A stretch of 64,000 nucleotides of DNA, taken from positions 434,001 to 498,000 of the forward strand of contig NZ_JAFLVT010000008.1 in NCBI RefSeq assembly GCF_017316025.1, read 5' to 3'. The translations under genes and the position numbers were made by a program. Origin of the DNA: Candidatus Enterococcus myersii (GTDB taxonomy: Bacteria; Bacillota; Bacilli; Lactobacillales; Enterococcaceae). Position 1 is the first letter of the stretch, and every line of letters starts with the position of its first letter. This document shows positions 44,387 to 55,611 of the stretch, piece by piece. The notes under the pieces were generated by a model. The model did no database searches and was not told the origin of the DNA. It saw only the letters and a list, made by a program, of their open reading frames with translations.

Positions 44387-44833
44387 ATGCGTTTTGTAGT
44401 GGATGGCGACGGTTCGCCAGTAAAAAAAGAAGTAATTGGACTGGCGGAAAAATATCAGGTGCCAGTACTCATTGTGACCAGTGTTGATCACTATACAACT
44501 GAAACGTATCCAAATTTTGTCCGGTTCATTTATGTGGACAAAGGAGCTGACAGTGCAGATTATCGGATTGTCAAAGAAATCAACGCAGATGACTGGGTGA
44601 TTACGCAAGACTTTGGCTTAGCTTCTCTAGTCTTACCAAAAGGTGCCCGCGTGTTTCATCATAGCGGAAAAGAATATTTAGCTGCGACAATTGATCAATT
44701 GTTAGAACAACGCTATCTAGGCGCTAAATTAAGAAAAGCTGGCCAAAAGACAAAAGGACCAAAAGCTTTCACGAAAGAAGATCGCCAAGAATTTGTCGTA
44801 AAGATGGAAAGTTTATTGCAAGAAACGTTATAA
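44387..44833 (+). CDS. YaiI/YqxD-family (UPF0178, DUF188) protein
   Basis: 148 residues from the ATG at 44387; the ATG at 44381 is only two bases from the AGGGG site. It begins MRFVVDGDGSPVKKEVIGLA and has YVDKGADSADYRIVKEINAD, DDWVITQDFGLASLVLPKGA and a basic C-terminal part (LGAKLRKAGQKTKGPKAFTK). These acidic motifs (DGDGSP, ADSADY, TQD) define the UPF0178 family, which has a PIN-like fold and so might be a nuclease. Function is unproven. Monocistronic. Confidence 0.85.
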   Translation: MRFVVDGDGSPVKKEVIGLAEKYQVPVLIVTSVDHYTTETYPNFVRFIYVDKGADSADYRIVKEINADDWVITQDFGLASLVLPKGARVFHHSGKEYLAATIDQLLEQRYLGAKLRKAGQKTKGPKAFTKEDRQEFVVKMESLLQETL

Positions 44834-44884
44834 AATAGGATTACAGCAGATGGGGGAAGGTATCTGTTGTAATCCTATTTTTGA
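44832..44884. terminator. Bidirectional terminator
   Basis: AAAATAGGATTACAGCAGAT pairs with ATCTG.TGTAATCCTATTTT across a short loop, between convergent genes. Confidence 0.95.
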
Positions 44885-44904
44885 CTAGAAAAAATAGCAA
44901 TTCA

Positions 44905-46626
44905 TCATTTTTTAAAGCGGCGATAAAGATAGCTAAGTGACAATAATAAAATCGTGACAAAGGCCGCAATATAACCGAATAAGCCTAAATTGTCGACAAA
45001 TTTTGGCTGAGCGTCAGGACTTGAAACGACTAACAGCGAAGAACTCAGAATAACTGCTGCTAAAACTAGAGCGACTACAATGCGATTGACCATGGCTTCA
45101 AGGCGGTCTAAAATTTGTTTTTGGTCGTTAATTTCTAAGTTGACACGACTCTTACCGTTGCTGACAGTATCCAACGCATTACTAATTTTTTCAGGTAGTT
45201 TGGGTAAACTTCGTAAATTTTTAAAGAGGTTTAGGCCTTGTCTTTTGGCTTCTTCTTTTAAATCAAATTGTTTGAAAAAATATTTTTGCGCGAAATTTTG
45301 CAAAACTTCCATCATCGAAAGTTCAGGATCTAATTCTTCCACCACGCCTTCTAAGGTGCCAAAGGCTTTTATTAGCATAGTGACAGCTTGGTCCATTTGT
45401 AAATTATTAGCGTTACAAATGCCGATTACCTGACTGAGCACTTGTTGTAAATCGATTTCTTTTAAAGAAAGATGATAGTATTCCACTAAAAATTGTTCGA
45501 GCTCATCGTGAAAACGATACTCATCAAAAGGGCCTTCTTGACGACACAAGCGCAAAACAGCTTGTGCCACCGCAGCAGTATCTTGGGTGTAAAGGGCAAT
45601 CACTGTATCCGTTAATTTACCTCGCAAGTTATCATCTAAATTGCCCATCATACCAAAATCCAAATAGACAACTCGGTATGGAGGAAGTTGGGTTTTTGTT
45701 TTCCAAGTTGCTTCAGATCCAAAAGGTCCAAACCGCCCGACTCTTTCCGTTGCTAAATTTTCAATATTGGGGTTTAGCAGCTGTAAAAAAAGATTTCCTG
45801 GGTGTGGGTCGGCGTGAAAAAAGCCATCTTCAAAAACTTGCTTCATGAAGGATTCAACCAAAAGTAAGCCAATCTTTTTCTTTAACGCTTGGTTGCTAAC
45901 ATTTTCGTAGGCTATCTCATTTTTTGGTGCTTCTAGCAAGTAACGCAGACTTTTGCCGGACATAAATTCTAAAACGATGACTTTTTTCGTGCAGTACTCA
46001 GGAAAAACTTGGGGGACTTTTACTTCATGCCAATCGTTGTTGTTTTTATAAAAACGCGCAGCATTTTTACTTTCTTTTAAAAAGTCCGTTTCATTATCAA
46101 GGGAAGTTTTGACTTCGCGTAAAACACTGCGTAAATCAATGACTTTTGTTTCAGGAATTTTGGCAAATAAAGGGATAGCCTTTTCAAATAAGGCCAAATC
46201 AACATTGATGGCTGAAATAATACCGGGGTGCTGGACTTTAACGACAACTTTTTGACCGCTTTTTAAAGTTGCGCGATGGGCTTGCCCGATTGAAGCAGAA
46301 GCAAAAGCTTGCTCTTCAAATTCAGTGAAAATATCAGAGATAGCAAGTTCCCATTCAGACTCCAACAGTGCTTTTACTTCGCTGAAGTCATCGCTTTTGA
46401 CGTTGTCTTGCAAGCTCTTAAAGGCTTTGATATAGGCAGGTGAAAGTAAATCGGTCCGCACCGATAGCATTTGTCCGATTTTGATAAAAGTTGGTCCTAA
46501 TTCTTCAAACGCAGTTCTAACAGCGTCTGGATTTTTTTGTTGGGTGAAATTTTGAATAACTTTATATTTGGTGAAAATTTTGACAATCATCTGAAGTCTT
46601 TTTTTCTTAGACACTTCTTGACTCAT
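44905..46626 (-). CDS. UbiB/AarF (ABC1) family atypical kinase
   Basis: 573 residues. The N-terminal KxGQ-type motif is FEELGPTFIKIGQMLSVRTD; the A-rich loop is ASASIGQAHRATLKSGQKVV, with the conserved lysine in VVKVQHPG. The catalytic core reads FEDGFFHADPHPGNLFLQ and VYLDFGMMGNL (DFG). Two hydrophobic helices close the protein (IVVALVLAAVILSSSLLVVS and LGLFGYIAAFVTILLLSLSYL). UbiB-family proteins assist isoprenoid quinone synthesis or lipid handling at the membrane; enterococci make demethylmenaquinone, so a quinone link is possible. The start follows TTAGGAGGTG. Monocistronic. Confidence 0.88.
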   Translation of the reverse strand: MSQEVSKKKRLQMIVKIFTKYKVIQNFTQQKNPDAVRTAFEELGPTFIKIGQMLSVRTDLLSPAYIKAFKSLQDNVKSDDFSEVKALLESEWELAISDIFTEFEEQAFASASIGQAHRATLKSGQKVVVKVQHPGIISAINVDLALFEKAIPLFAKIPETKVIDLRSVLREVKTSLDNETDFLKESKNAARFYKNNNDWHEVKVPQVFPEYCTKKVIVLEFMSGKSLRYLLEAPKNEIAYENVSNQALKKKIGLLLVESFMKQVFEDGFFHADPHPGNLFLQLLNPNIENLATERVGRFGPFGSEATWKTKTQLPPYRVVYLDFGMMGNLDDNLRGKLTDTVIALYTQDTAAVAQAVLRLCRQEGPFDEYRFHDELEQFLVEYYHLSLKEIDLQQVLSQVIGICNANNLQMDQAVTMLIKAFGTLEGVVEELDPELSMMEVLQNFAQKYFFKQFDLKEEAKRQGLNLFKNLRSLPKLPEKISNALDTVSNGKSRVNLEINDQKQILDRLEAMVNRIVVALVLAAVILSSSLLVVSSPDAQPKFVDNLGLFGYIAAFVTILLLSLSYLYRRFKK

Positions 46627-46759
46627 TTTGACACCTCCTAAGTCTTGCTCACAAGTGGCGTGCTTTTTCTTCTATGGTACTGTTTAAAAGCTTTGGTGAC
46701 AAATAATTCAACTAAAAAAGCATTTTACTCAGTATTTAAAAAGCATTTTACAACTCGGC

Positions 46760-46823
46760 TTCAAAAATAGCTGACAGCTACTTTTGAAATATTATGTCGC
46801 GAAAGGCTTTTTTGTGCTAAAAT
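46760..46823. promoter_or_regulatory. Hairpin and extended -10 promoter upstream of ddl
   Basis: TTCAAAA.TAGCT pairs with AGCTA.TTTTGAA (46760-46788). Downstream, TGC-TAAAAT (46815-46823) is an extended -10 element, 46 bases before the ddl start. The hairpin may serve as an operator; no regulator is evident. Confidence 0.4.
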
Positions 46824-46868
46824 GTGAGAGATAAAAAAGATGTGAGTTGATCACGGGAGGAAATACTT

Positions 46869-47930
46869 TTGAAAATCGTATTATTATATGGCGGTCGCAG
46901 TGCCGAGCACGATGTCTCAATTCTTTCAGCTTATTCAGTGCTGAATGCTATCTACTACGACTACTATCAAGTCCAACTAGTTTTCATCACAAAAGATGGC
47001 AAGTGGGTCAAAGGACCGTTGCTGACGGAAAAGCCAAAAAATGAATCAGTTCTTAATTTAACTTGGGATACAAAAGATGCAACAGGTGAAATTATTTCAC
47101 CAAGTACCATCAAAGAAGATGATGCAGTTGTCTTTCCATTATTACATGGGCCAAATGGCGAAGATGGAACAATTCAAGGTTTCTTAGAAACGATTGATAT
47201 GCCTTATATTGGGGCTGGGGTTTTAACTAGTGCTTGTGGCATGGACAAAATTATGACGAAATATATTTTGCAGGCTGCAGGTATTCCGCAAGTTCCTTAT
47301 GTTCCTGTTTTGAAAAACTTATGGAAAGAAAATCCAAAGCAAATTTTTGAACAATGTGAAGGCACCTTGTTATATCCAATGTTTGTTAAGCCAGCGAATA
47401 TGGGTTCATCTGTAGGGATTTCAAAAGCTGAAAACAGAGAAGAATTGCAAAATGCTTTGCAAGAAGCCTATAAATACGATACTCGCGCAATTGTAGAACA
47501 AGGGATTGAAGCACGAGAAATTGAAGTCGCAATTTTAGGCAATGAAGATGTGCGGACAACTTTAGCCGGAGAAATTGTAAAAGATGTGGCTTTTTACGAT
47601 TACAATTCTAAATATATCGACAATCAAATCGTAATGCAAATTCCAGCAGAAGTGACAGAAGATGTGCAAGAAAAAGCGCAAGAGTTCGCCAAAAAAGCCT
47701 ATATTATGTTAGGTGGTAGCGGATTGTCTCGCTGTGACTTCTTCTTAACCAATAAAAATGAACTATTCTTAAATGAACTAAACACGATGCCAGGTTTTAC
47801 CCAATATAGTATGTATCCATCATTATGGGAAAAAATGGGCTTAAAATATGGTGATTTGATCGAAGAGTTGATTCAATTAGCATTAAAACGCTATAAACAA
47901 CGGCAAAGCTTTTTAACCGACGTGAAATAA
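46869..47930 (+). CDS. ddl: D-alanine--D-alanine ligase
   Basis: 353 residues from a TTG start at 46869, downstream of GGGAGGAAATACTT. ATP-grasp ligase: KIVLLYGGRSAEHDVSILSA, FPLLHGPNGEDGTIQGFLE, YPMFVKPANMGSSVGISKAE, AREIEVAILGNEDV and LFLNELNTMPGFTQYSMYP. The omega-loop motif FYDYNSKYID has the tyrosine of D-Ala-D-Ala enzymes, not the histidine of VanA-type D-Ala-D-Lac ligases, so intrinsic high-level vancomycin resistance is not indicated. It makes the dipeptide that MurF, encoded next, adds to the muropeptide precursor. Confidence 0.96.
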   Translation: MKIVLLYGGRSAEHDVSILSAYSVLNAIYYDYYQVQLVFITKDGKWVKGPLLTEKPKNESVLNLTWDTKDATGEIISPSTIKEDDAVVFPLLHGPNGEDGTIQGFLETIDMPYIGAGVLTSACGMDKIMTKYILQAAGIPQVPYVPVLKNLWKENPKQIFEQCEGTLLYPMFVKPANMGSSVGISKAENREELQNALQEAYKYDTRAIVEQGIEAREIEVAILGNEDVRTTLAGEIVKDVAFYDYNSKYIDNQIVMQIPAEVTEDVQEKAQEFAKKAYIMLGGSGLSRCDFFLTNKNELFLNELNTMPGFTQYSMYPSLWEKMGLKYGDLIEELIQLALKRYKQRQSFLTDVK

Positions 47931-47934
47931 AGAA

Positions 47935-47972
47935 AAGGTGAGATGATTCTTTGCGAACATCTCACCTTTTTT
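47935..47972 (+). terminator. Terminator after ddl
   Basis: AAAGGTGAGATG pairs with CATCTCACCTTT and is followed by a T-run. Confidence 0.9.
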
Positions 47973-48053
47973 GTTTTAATGCAAGAAGTTAGATTGTTTA
48001 AAATAAAGGTGCGTTTTATAGCGATCATAAATATGGTTAGAACGGAGAATATA

Positions 48054-49400
48054 ATGAATTTAACAGTTAAAGAAATTGCTGCTTTGTTTGGGCAAAATGA
48101 ATTTCAGGAAGAAACACTTATTTCTAATATTGAATTTGATAGCCGTAAAATCACAACGGGTGGTTTATTTGTTCCCTTAGCAGGTGAGCGTGATGGGCAT
48201 GACTTTGTCAATTTAGCCAAAGAAAACGGTGCGATTGCAACATTTTGGAGTCAGGAGATCAATAAAGCACCAAAAGATATGATCGTTATTTTAGTTGCAG
48301 ATGTTTTAGCTGCTTTTCAAACGTTAGCACAATATTATTTACAAAAAGTTAAGCCTAAAGTTGCGGCGATTACAGGAAGTAATGGTAAAACAACGACAAA
48401 AGATATGACAGCTGCGGTAATGGCGACCCAGTTTAAAACATACAAGACACAAGGAAACTATAACAATAATATCGGCATGCCTTATACTATTTTGCATATG
48501 CCAACAGACTGCGAAGTTTTAGTTTTAGAAATGGGAATGGATCATGCCGGTGAACTGACAGAATTGTCTTTGCTGGCACAGCCAGATGCAGGGGCAATTA
48601 CCATTATCGGCGAAGCACACATTGAAAATCTTGGCTCGCGAGCTGGGATTGCTAAAGCAAAAATGGAAATTACAGCGGGGCTAAAAAGAGACGGCTTATT
48701 GGTTGTCCCAGCAGACGAAGAGCTATTAACACCATTAGTTTCTGATCTAACGCAAAAAGTTGTAACGTTTGGCTTAAGTGCCGGTGATTTAACTGCTACA
48801 ATTACCAAAGAAGATAAAACAAAAACGACTTTTATGGTTGCCGATAAAGAATATAGTATTCCAGTGATTGGCGGCTATAATGTCAAAAATGCATTAATTG
48901 CCTATGCGTTGGGAGAGTATTTTGGTGTCTCACAACAAAATATCAAACAAGGCTTAGCAGAATTCCAATTAACAAAAAATCGGACAGAATGGCTAGCTGC
49001 AAAAAACGGTGCACAGATTTTAAGTGATGTATACAATGCCAACCCAACTGCGATGGGCTTGGTACTGGACACAGTGGCCAACCTAAATACAGCGGGACGA
49101 AAATTAGCAGTTTTAGCCGATATGTTAGAATTAGGCCCGGATTCACCAACCATGCATGCGCGTATGGCAAATCATATCGATGATCGCTTTAATATCATTT
49201 TTCTGTATGGTAGTGAGATGAAAGCTTTATTTAACGCTTTAACTAAAAAAGATAGCCAACTAATGGTTTATCATTTTGATAAAGAAAATAAAGCCCAACT
49301 AATAAAATTGGTTCAAGCTGAACTACAACCGACAGATACGATTGTTTTAAAAGGGAGTAACGGAATGGGATTAACAGAAGTTGTATCAGCTTTAATGTAA
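48054..49400 (+). CDS. murF: UDP-MurNAc-tripeptide--D-Ala-D-Ala ligase MurF
   Basis: 448 residues from the ATG at 48054 (ACGGAGAATATA before it). Mur ligase: N-terminal domain with SNIEFDSRKITTGGLFVPLA, P-loop AAITGSNGKTTTKDM, QGNYNNNIGMPYTIL, LEMGMDHAGELTELS, HIENLGSRAGIAKAK and the C-terminal VYNANPTAMGLVLD. It adds D-Ala-D-Ala to the UDP-MurNAc-tripeptide. The last five codons lie inside the 47-bp direct repeat that flanks the beta-glucoside cassette, so the gene's 3' end is also the left junction; the reading frame is intact. Confidence 0.96.
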   Translation: MNLTVKEIAALFGQNEFQEETLISNIEFDSRKITTGGLFVPLAGERDGHDFVNLAKENGAIATFWSQEINKAPKDMIVILVADVLAAFQTLAQYYLQKVKPKVAAITGSNGKTTTKDMTAAVMATQFKTYKTQGNYNNNIGMPYTILHMPTDCEVLVLEMGMDHAGELTELSLLAQPDAGAITIIGEAHIENLGSRAGIAKAKMEITAGLKRDGLLVVPADEELLTPLVSDLTQKVVTFGLSAGDLTATITKEDKTKTTFMVADKEYSIPVIGGYNVKNALIAYALGEYFGVSQQNIKQGLAEFQLTKNRTEWLAAKNGAQILSDVYNANPTAMGLVLDTVANLNTAGRKLAVLADMLELGPDSPTMHARMANHIDDRFNIIFLYGSEMKALFNALTKKDSQLMVYHFDKENKAQLIKLVQAELQPTDTIVLKGSNGMGLTEVVSALM

Positions 49401-49431
49401 CCATAAAAAGCAAACAGTTTGGAGTATGACT
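49385..49431 (+). repeat. 47-bp direct repeat, left copy (att-like)
   Basis: Begins ATCAGCTTTAATGTAACC and ends GGAGTATGACT, covering the murF 3' end, its stop codon and the 5' arm of its terminator. The identical 47 bp recur at 55257-55303. After this copy the sequence continues TAAAAGCC, so the original terminator hairpin is not completed here. Confidence 0.97.
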
Positions 49432-49517
49432 AAAAGCCATTGCACTTTGAAGTGTTCTGAAAAGTTAGATGTTTGGTCTAATTTATTGGAACACTACGCT
49501 TATGCGATGGCTTTTTT
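49432..49517. terminator. Island-borne terminator replacing the murF terminator
   Basis: AAAAGCCAT.GC pairs with GC.ATGGCTTTT, with an inner AGTGTTC/GAACACT helix and eight T residues at the plus-strand end. It serves murF on one strand and the RpiR gene on the other. Confidence 0.75.
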
Positions 49518-49518
49518 T

Positions 49519-50337
49519 TCATTCATTTTGAATGGAATCTTGTTGGATATAATAACGATAGCGCGACACAATAATATCCATAATTATTTGGTATAAAAAC
49601 GCATGAGTTTGAATCGAAGTGCTATGAGGAAAGGTGAGCGCCTGGTCGACGTAACTTAGCTGATTAATGGTTTTGTCTGATGTAATGGCAATTAGTTTTG
49701 CTTTAGTGTATCGAAATAAATTTTTTTGTGGGTTCCCTTGTTCTAGTTGTTGTTGACGTAAGAAGTTCCCAGAGTTAGAAAAAATAATAATAAGTGTATC
49801 TTCTTGGGCGTTACGAATAAACTCTTCTTGTTTTTTATCATCTTGAAACGTGTAAATAAATTTTCCATTATAAGCAAGTTTATATTGTAAATCTAAGGCT
49901 GCAGATTCAGAAAATAGCAAACCAAATGAAGCAACTTTCTTATACTTTATTAGATCTTGGGCGATTTCATTAATAATTGCCATATCTAAGGATTCTCGGA
50001 CTGCTTGGATATCTTGTTCAACCGCCTCGAAGTATGCGTCAATCCCTTTTGTTTCAATTGCAGAAATAATATTTGTAAGATAATTTAGTTTATTTTGATA
50101 GCGGTCTTCAACAAATGGTGCGTGATCTTTTAAATCGTAATAGTCATCAAAACCGATTTTTCGTGCAAACTTAGACATTGTTGATTTAGATACAGTACAT
50201 ATTTTCGCCATTTCGCTGATGCTTGTGTGGGCAATTAACGAATAGTTTTCAATTAAAGTACTAGCAATATGAAAAAAAGTAGAATCTGTTTTCTCGTTAT
50301 TAATTAGTGTAAGGAGACGAATAATTAATAGTCCCAT
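49519..50337 (-). CDS. RpiR-family regulator of the beta-glucoside cassette
   Basis: 272 residues from the ATG at 50337, after GTGAGGTAATATATT. An N-terminal HTH (AHTSISEMAKICTVSKSTMS, then KFARKIGFDDYYDLK) is followed by a SIS-type domain (VASFGLLFSESAALDLQYKL, LIIIFSNSGNFLRQQQLEQG, KLIAITSDKTINQLSYVDQA). It is divergent from the PTS gene and overlooks a GGTTTC-type inverted repeat in the shared intergenic region, so it probably controls the cassette in response to a phosphorylated beta-glucoside. It is part of the inserted segment. Confidence 0.85.
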   Translation of the reverse strand: MGLLIIRLLTLINNEKTDSTFFHIASTLIENYSLIAHTSISEMAKICTVSKSTMSKFARKIGFDDYYDLKDHAPFVEDRYQNKLNYLTNIISAIETKGIDAYFEAVEQDIQAVRESLDMAIINEIAQDLIKYKKVASFGLLFSESAALDLQYKLAYNGKFIYTFQDDKKQEEFIRNAQEDTLIIIFSNSGNFLRQQQLEQGNPQKNLFRYTKAKLIAITSDKTINQLSYVDQALTFPHSTSIQTHAFLYQIIMDIIVSRYRYYIQQDSIQNE

Positions 50338-50362
50338 AATATATTACCTCACTTCTTGAATA

Positions 50363-50403
50363 GGTTTCCAAATTGCGAACTTTCTAATTTGAAACCGCTT
50401 TAT
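50363..50403 (+). promoter_or_regulatory. Operator-like inverted repeat and cre-like site before the cassette PTS gene
   Basis: GGTTTC.AAATT and AATTTGAAACC (50363-50396) form an inverted repeat with one extra base in the left arm: a candidate RpiR operator. TGAAACCGCTTTAT (50390-50403) overlaps it and matches the cre consensus at 12 of 14 positions. Confidence 0.5.
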
Positions 50404-50444
50404 AGGTTAAGTTTAGATTATCAATAACAAAGGAGAGAAAATAA

Positions 50445-52280
50445 ATGAGTAAAAATTACAATGAACTAGCAGATTCGATTGTAACACTTGTAGGTGGCGA
50501 ACAAAATGTAACTAGTTTGTATCATTGTATCACACGTCTTCGCTTCAAATTAAAGGACGTTTCAATTGCACAAAAGAATACTGATAAAATAAAAAAATTG
50601 TCTGGTGTTCTATCTGTTGTAGAAGCCAACAATCAATATCAAGTAGTTATAGGAAACGAAGTAGAGAATGTATTTAATACTATAATGACCCGTTCTAATA
50701 TTAAAAGCGCTTTGGGATCTGATAATAACGAAAACACAAATGACAGTAATGATGAAAAAAGTGGAAATATTTTTCTGAGATTTTTTAATACATTGTCTTC
50801 TATATTTAACCCAATTATTATGCCCTTAGCAGGGGCAGGAATGATTAAAGCCCTTTTAGTAGTATTAACGACATATAACTTTATGAACGCAGAGTCATCC
50901 ACATATAAAATTTTAACTGCGACAGGTAATAGTGTTTTTTATTTCTTACCTTTATTTTTAGCTCTAAGTGCAGCTCGAGTTTTTAAGGCAAATCAATTTG
51001 TTGCTTTAGCAATTGTTGCCGCTTTATTGGAACCCAACTTTACGGCTTTAGTAACAGCAAATGGCGTAACAGTAGATTTTATGGGATTACCAGCTATTTT
51101 AATGGGATATTCAGGTACAGTTATTCCAGCTATTATCTCGATTTTTGTTTATTCTAAATTCGAAAAAGTTCTAAAAAGATTTATTCCTAAAAGTCTTGAA
51201 ATTTTCTTGCTACCAATGATTGCATTACTAATTATGGTGCCACTGACAGTAATGGTTATTGGACCAGTTGGGGTTTATCTAGGGGATGGTTTAGGGAATT
51301 TGATTAATATTATTAGCGAACGCAGTGGACTGTTAGCTGGGTTAGTTATTGGTGGTGGCTGGACTTTACTAGTGATGATTGGTATTCATTGGGGAGTTGT
51401 TCCAATTATGGTTAATAATCTAGCCACTTACGGTTATGACATTATTCGTCCTATGGTGGCAGCTGCTACGTTTGCCAGTGCTGGTGCTGCGTTAGGGGTA
51501 TTTTTCCGCAGTAAAGATAAGGAGACAAAGTCCTTGGCGTTATCTTCATTAGTTCCAGCGTTATTAGGTGGTATTACAGAGCCAATTGTTTACGGTCTAT
51601 CTGTTAAATATAAAAAACCATTAATTGCACAAATTATTGCAGGGGCAATAGCGGGAGCTTTTATGGGTGCAATGAAAACAAAAGCAATAGTGTATGTTTT
51701 CCCGGCATTAACGACTTTACCAGCTTTCTTTGGTGAGACGTTCCCAATTTATTGTATTGGAATTGCACTGGCATTCTTTTTAAGCGCAATTTTAACTTAT
51801 ATTTTAGGACTAGATGAAAAAATTGAAGAAGTAAAAGACGACAATAATATAGCGTCTCCTGTTGACGGAGAAGTAATACAAATCGAAGCAGTGGGGGATC
51901 CTGTTTTTGCAACGAAAGCAATGGGCGAAGGTTTCGCTGTTATTCCAAAAAGTAATCAAATTTTCGCACCGATTACTGGTGTAGTAGAGACAGTATTTCC
52001 AACACAACATGCGATTGGTTTTAAAGGAGACGATGGATTATAAGTATTAGTTCATATTGGAATAAATACTGTGGAACTAAATGGAAGACACTTTGATATT
52101 TCTTGTCTACCAGGTGCAAAGGTCACAAAGGGAATGGTAATTGGTGAAGTTGATTTTGAGGCTTTAAAAGCAGAGGGTTATGATCCAACGACGATGGTAG
52201 TTGTGACAAATGGTAATGAATTATCAGAACCAATTAAATTTAATCTTGAGAAAATTCAATTGTCTGGAGGGGCCGTCTAA
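50445..52280 (+). pseudogene. PTS beta-glucoside-type EIIBCA gene interrupted by an in-frame TAA
   Basis: Without the stop at 52041-52043 this would be a 611-residue EIIBCA protein. The intact part has EIIB (about 1-85; phosphocysteine in LYHCITRLRF) and EIIC (about 105-460; GGITEPIVYGLSVKYKKPLI), and enters EIIA at about 485 (VFATKAMGEGFAVIPKSNQI). The reading frame continues open after the TAA through VLVHIGINTVELNGRHFD to 52280, so one base (GAA to TAA) truncates EIIA before its phosphorylated histidine. EIIB and EIIC may still work if EIIA comes from elsewhere, for example MurP. Possible sequencing error. Confidence 0.8.
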
Positions 52281-55231
<2,951 letters not shown>

Positions 55232-55256
55232 TGTAAAAATATACTTGTGAGGTATA

Positions 55257-55303
55257 ATCAGCTTTAATGTAACCATAAAAAGCAAACAGTTTGGAGTATG
55301 ACT
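55257..55303 (+). repeat. 47-bp direct repeat, right copy (att-like)
   Basis: Identical over all 47 bases to 49385-49431, including a stray copy of the last murF codons and stop. Here the sequence runs on into the complementary terminator arm, showing that this is the original chromosomal side of the junction. Confidence 0.97.
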
Positions 55304-55316
55304 GTTTGCTTTTTTA
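55277..55316 (+). terminator. Original murF terminator, now ending the cassette
   Basis: AAAAAGCAAACAGT pairs with ACTGTTTGCTTTTT around TTGGAGTATG, followed by T residues. Its 5' arm lies in the direct repeat, its 3' arm outside. Confidence 0.9.
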
Positions 55317-55339
55317 TATTATGGATGAAAATTGAAAAC

Positions 55340-55368
55340 TTGCTGAAAGTTTCATTCTGTGTTAAAAT
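55340..55368 (+). promoter_or_regulatory. Promoter of the DEAD-box helicase gene
   Basis: TTGCTG (55340-55345), 17-bp spacer, TAAAAT (55363-55368). The predicted transcript has a leader of about 235 bases before the helicase start. Confidence 0.6.
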
Positions 55369-55374
55369 GACGCG

Positions 55375-55611
55375 ATACCGAAAATCAAGGGTAAAGTGAG
55401 ATTCACTTTTTGAAGTTAAGAGGACGGTACAAAAGTAGACAATGAATAAGCGAAAAAGCATAGTTCTATGCTTGATGAAGAAATTTAGCTTTTTGATTGT
55501 GCCTCTTTTGGCCTTCCTCTTTTGCTATTTGGCAGCAGGCTGCCGAGAGTTATTTTCGGTAGAGGGGCATCAAATACTATAGATAAGAAACACATCTCAA
55601 GGAGGAAACTT
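55375..55611 (+). promoter_or_regulatory. Long structured leader of the helicase mRNA
   Basis: Hairpins seen: AAAGTGA/TCACTTT (near 55394-55410, followed by TT), AAGCATAG/CTATGCTT (near 55457-55474), GGCAG/CTGCC (near 55530) and CCGA/TCGG (near 55543). Cold-shock helicase mRNAs often have long self-regulated leaders. The stretch also contains a 46-codon frame listed separately. Confidence 0.5.
55442..55582 (+). CDS. Possible 46-residue leader-encoded peptide with lipobox-like end
   Basis: ATG at 55442 to TAG at 55582. The peptide has a basic start (MNKRKS), a hydrophobic core ([20 protein letters not shown]) and 12 residues after the cysteine. It looks like a small lipoprotein signal peptide; octapeptides just before such cysteines are the source of enterococcal sex pheromones. 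Against it: the nearest purine-rich site (AGAGGACGG) is about 15 bases away, the region is full of hairpins, and no homologue can be checked here. It may equally be a chance frame. Confidence 0.25.
   Translation: MNKRKSIVLCLMKKFSFLIVPLLAFLFCYLAAGCRELFSVEGHQIL

Noticed and set aside
46869-47930. Ddl as a vancomycin-resistance type D-Ala-D-Lac ligase
   Set aside because: The omega loop has the tyrosine motif YDYNSKY of D-Ala-D-Ala ligases, and no van genes are nearby.
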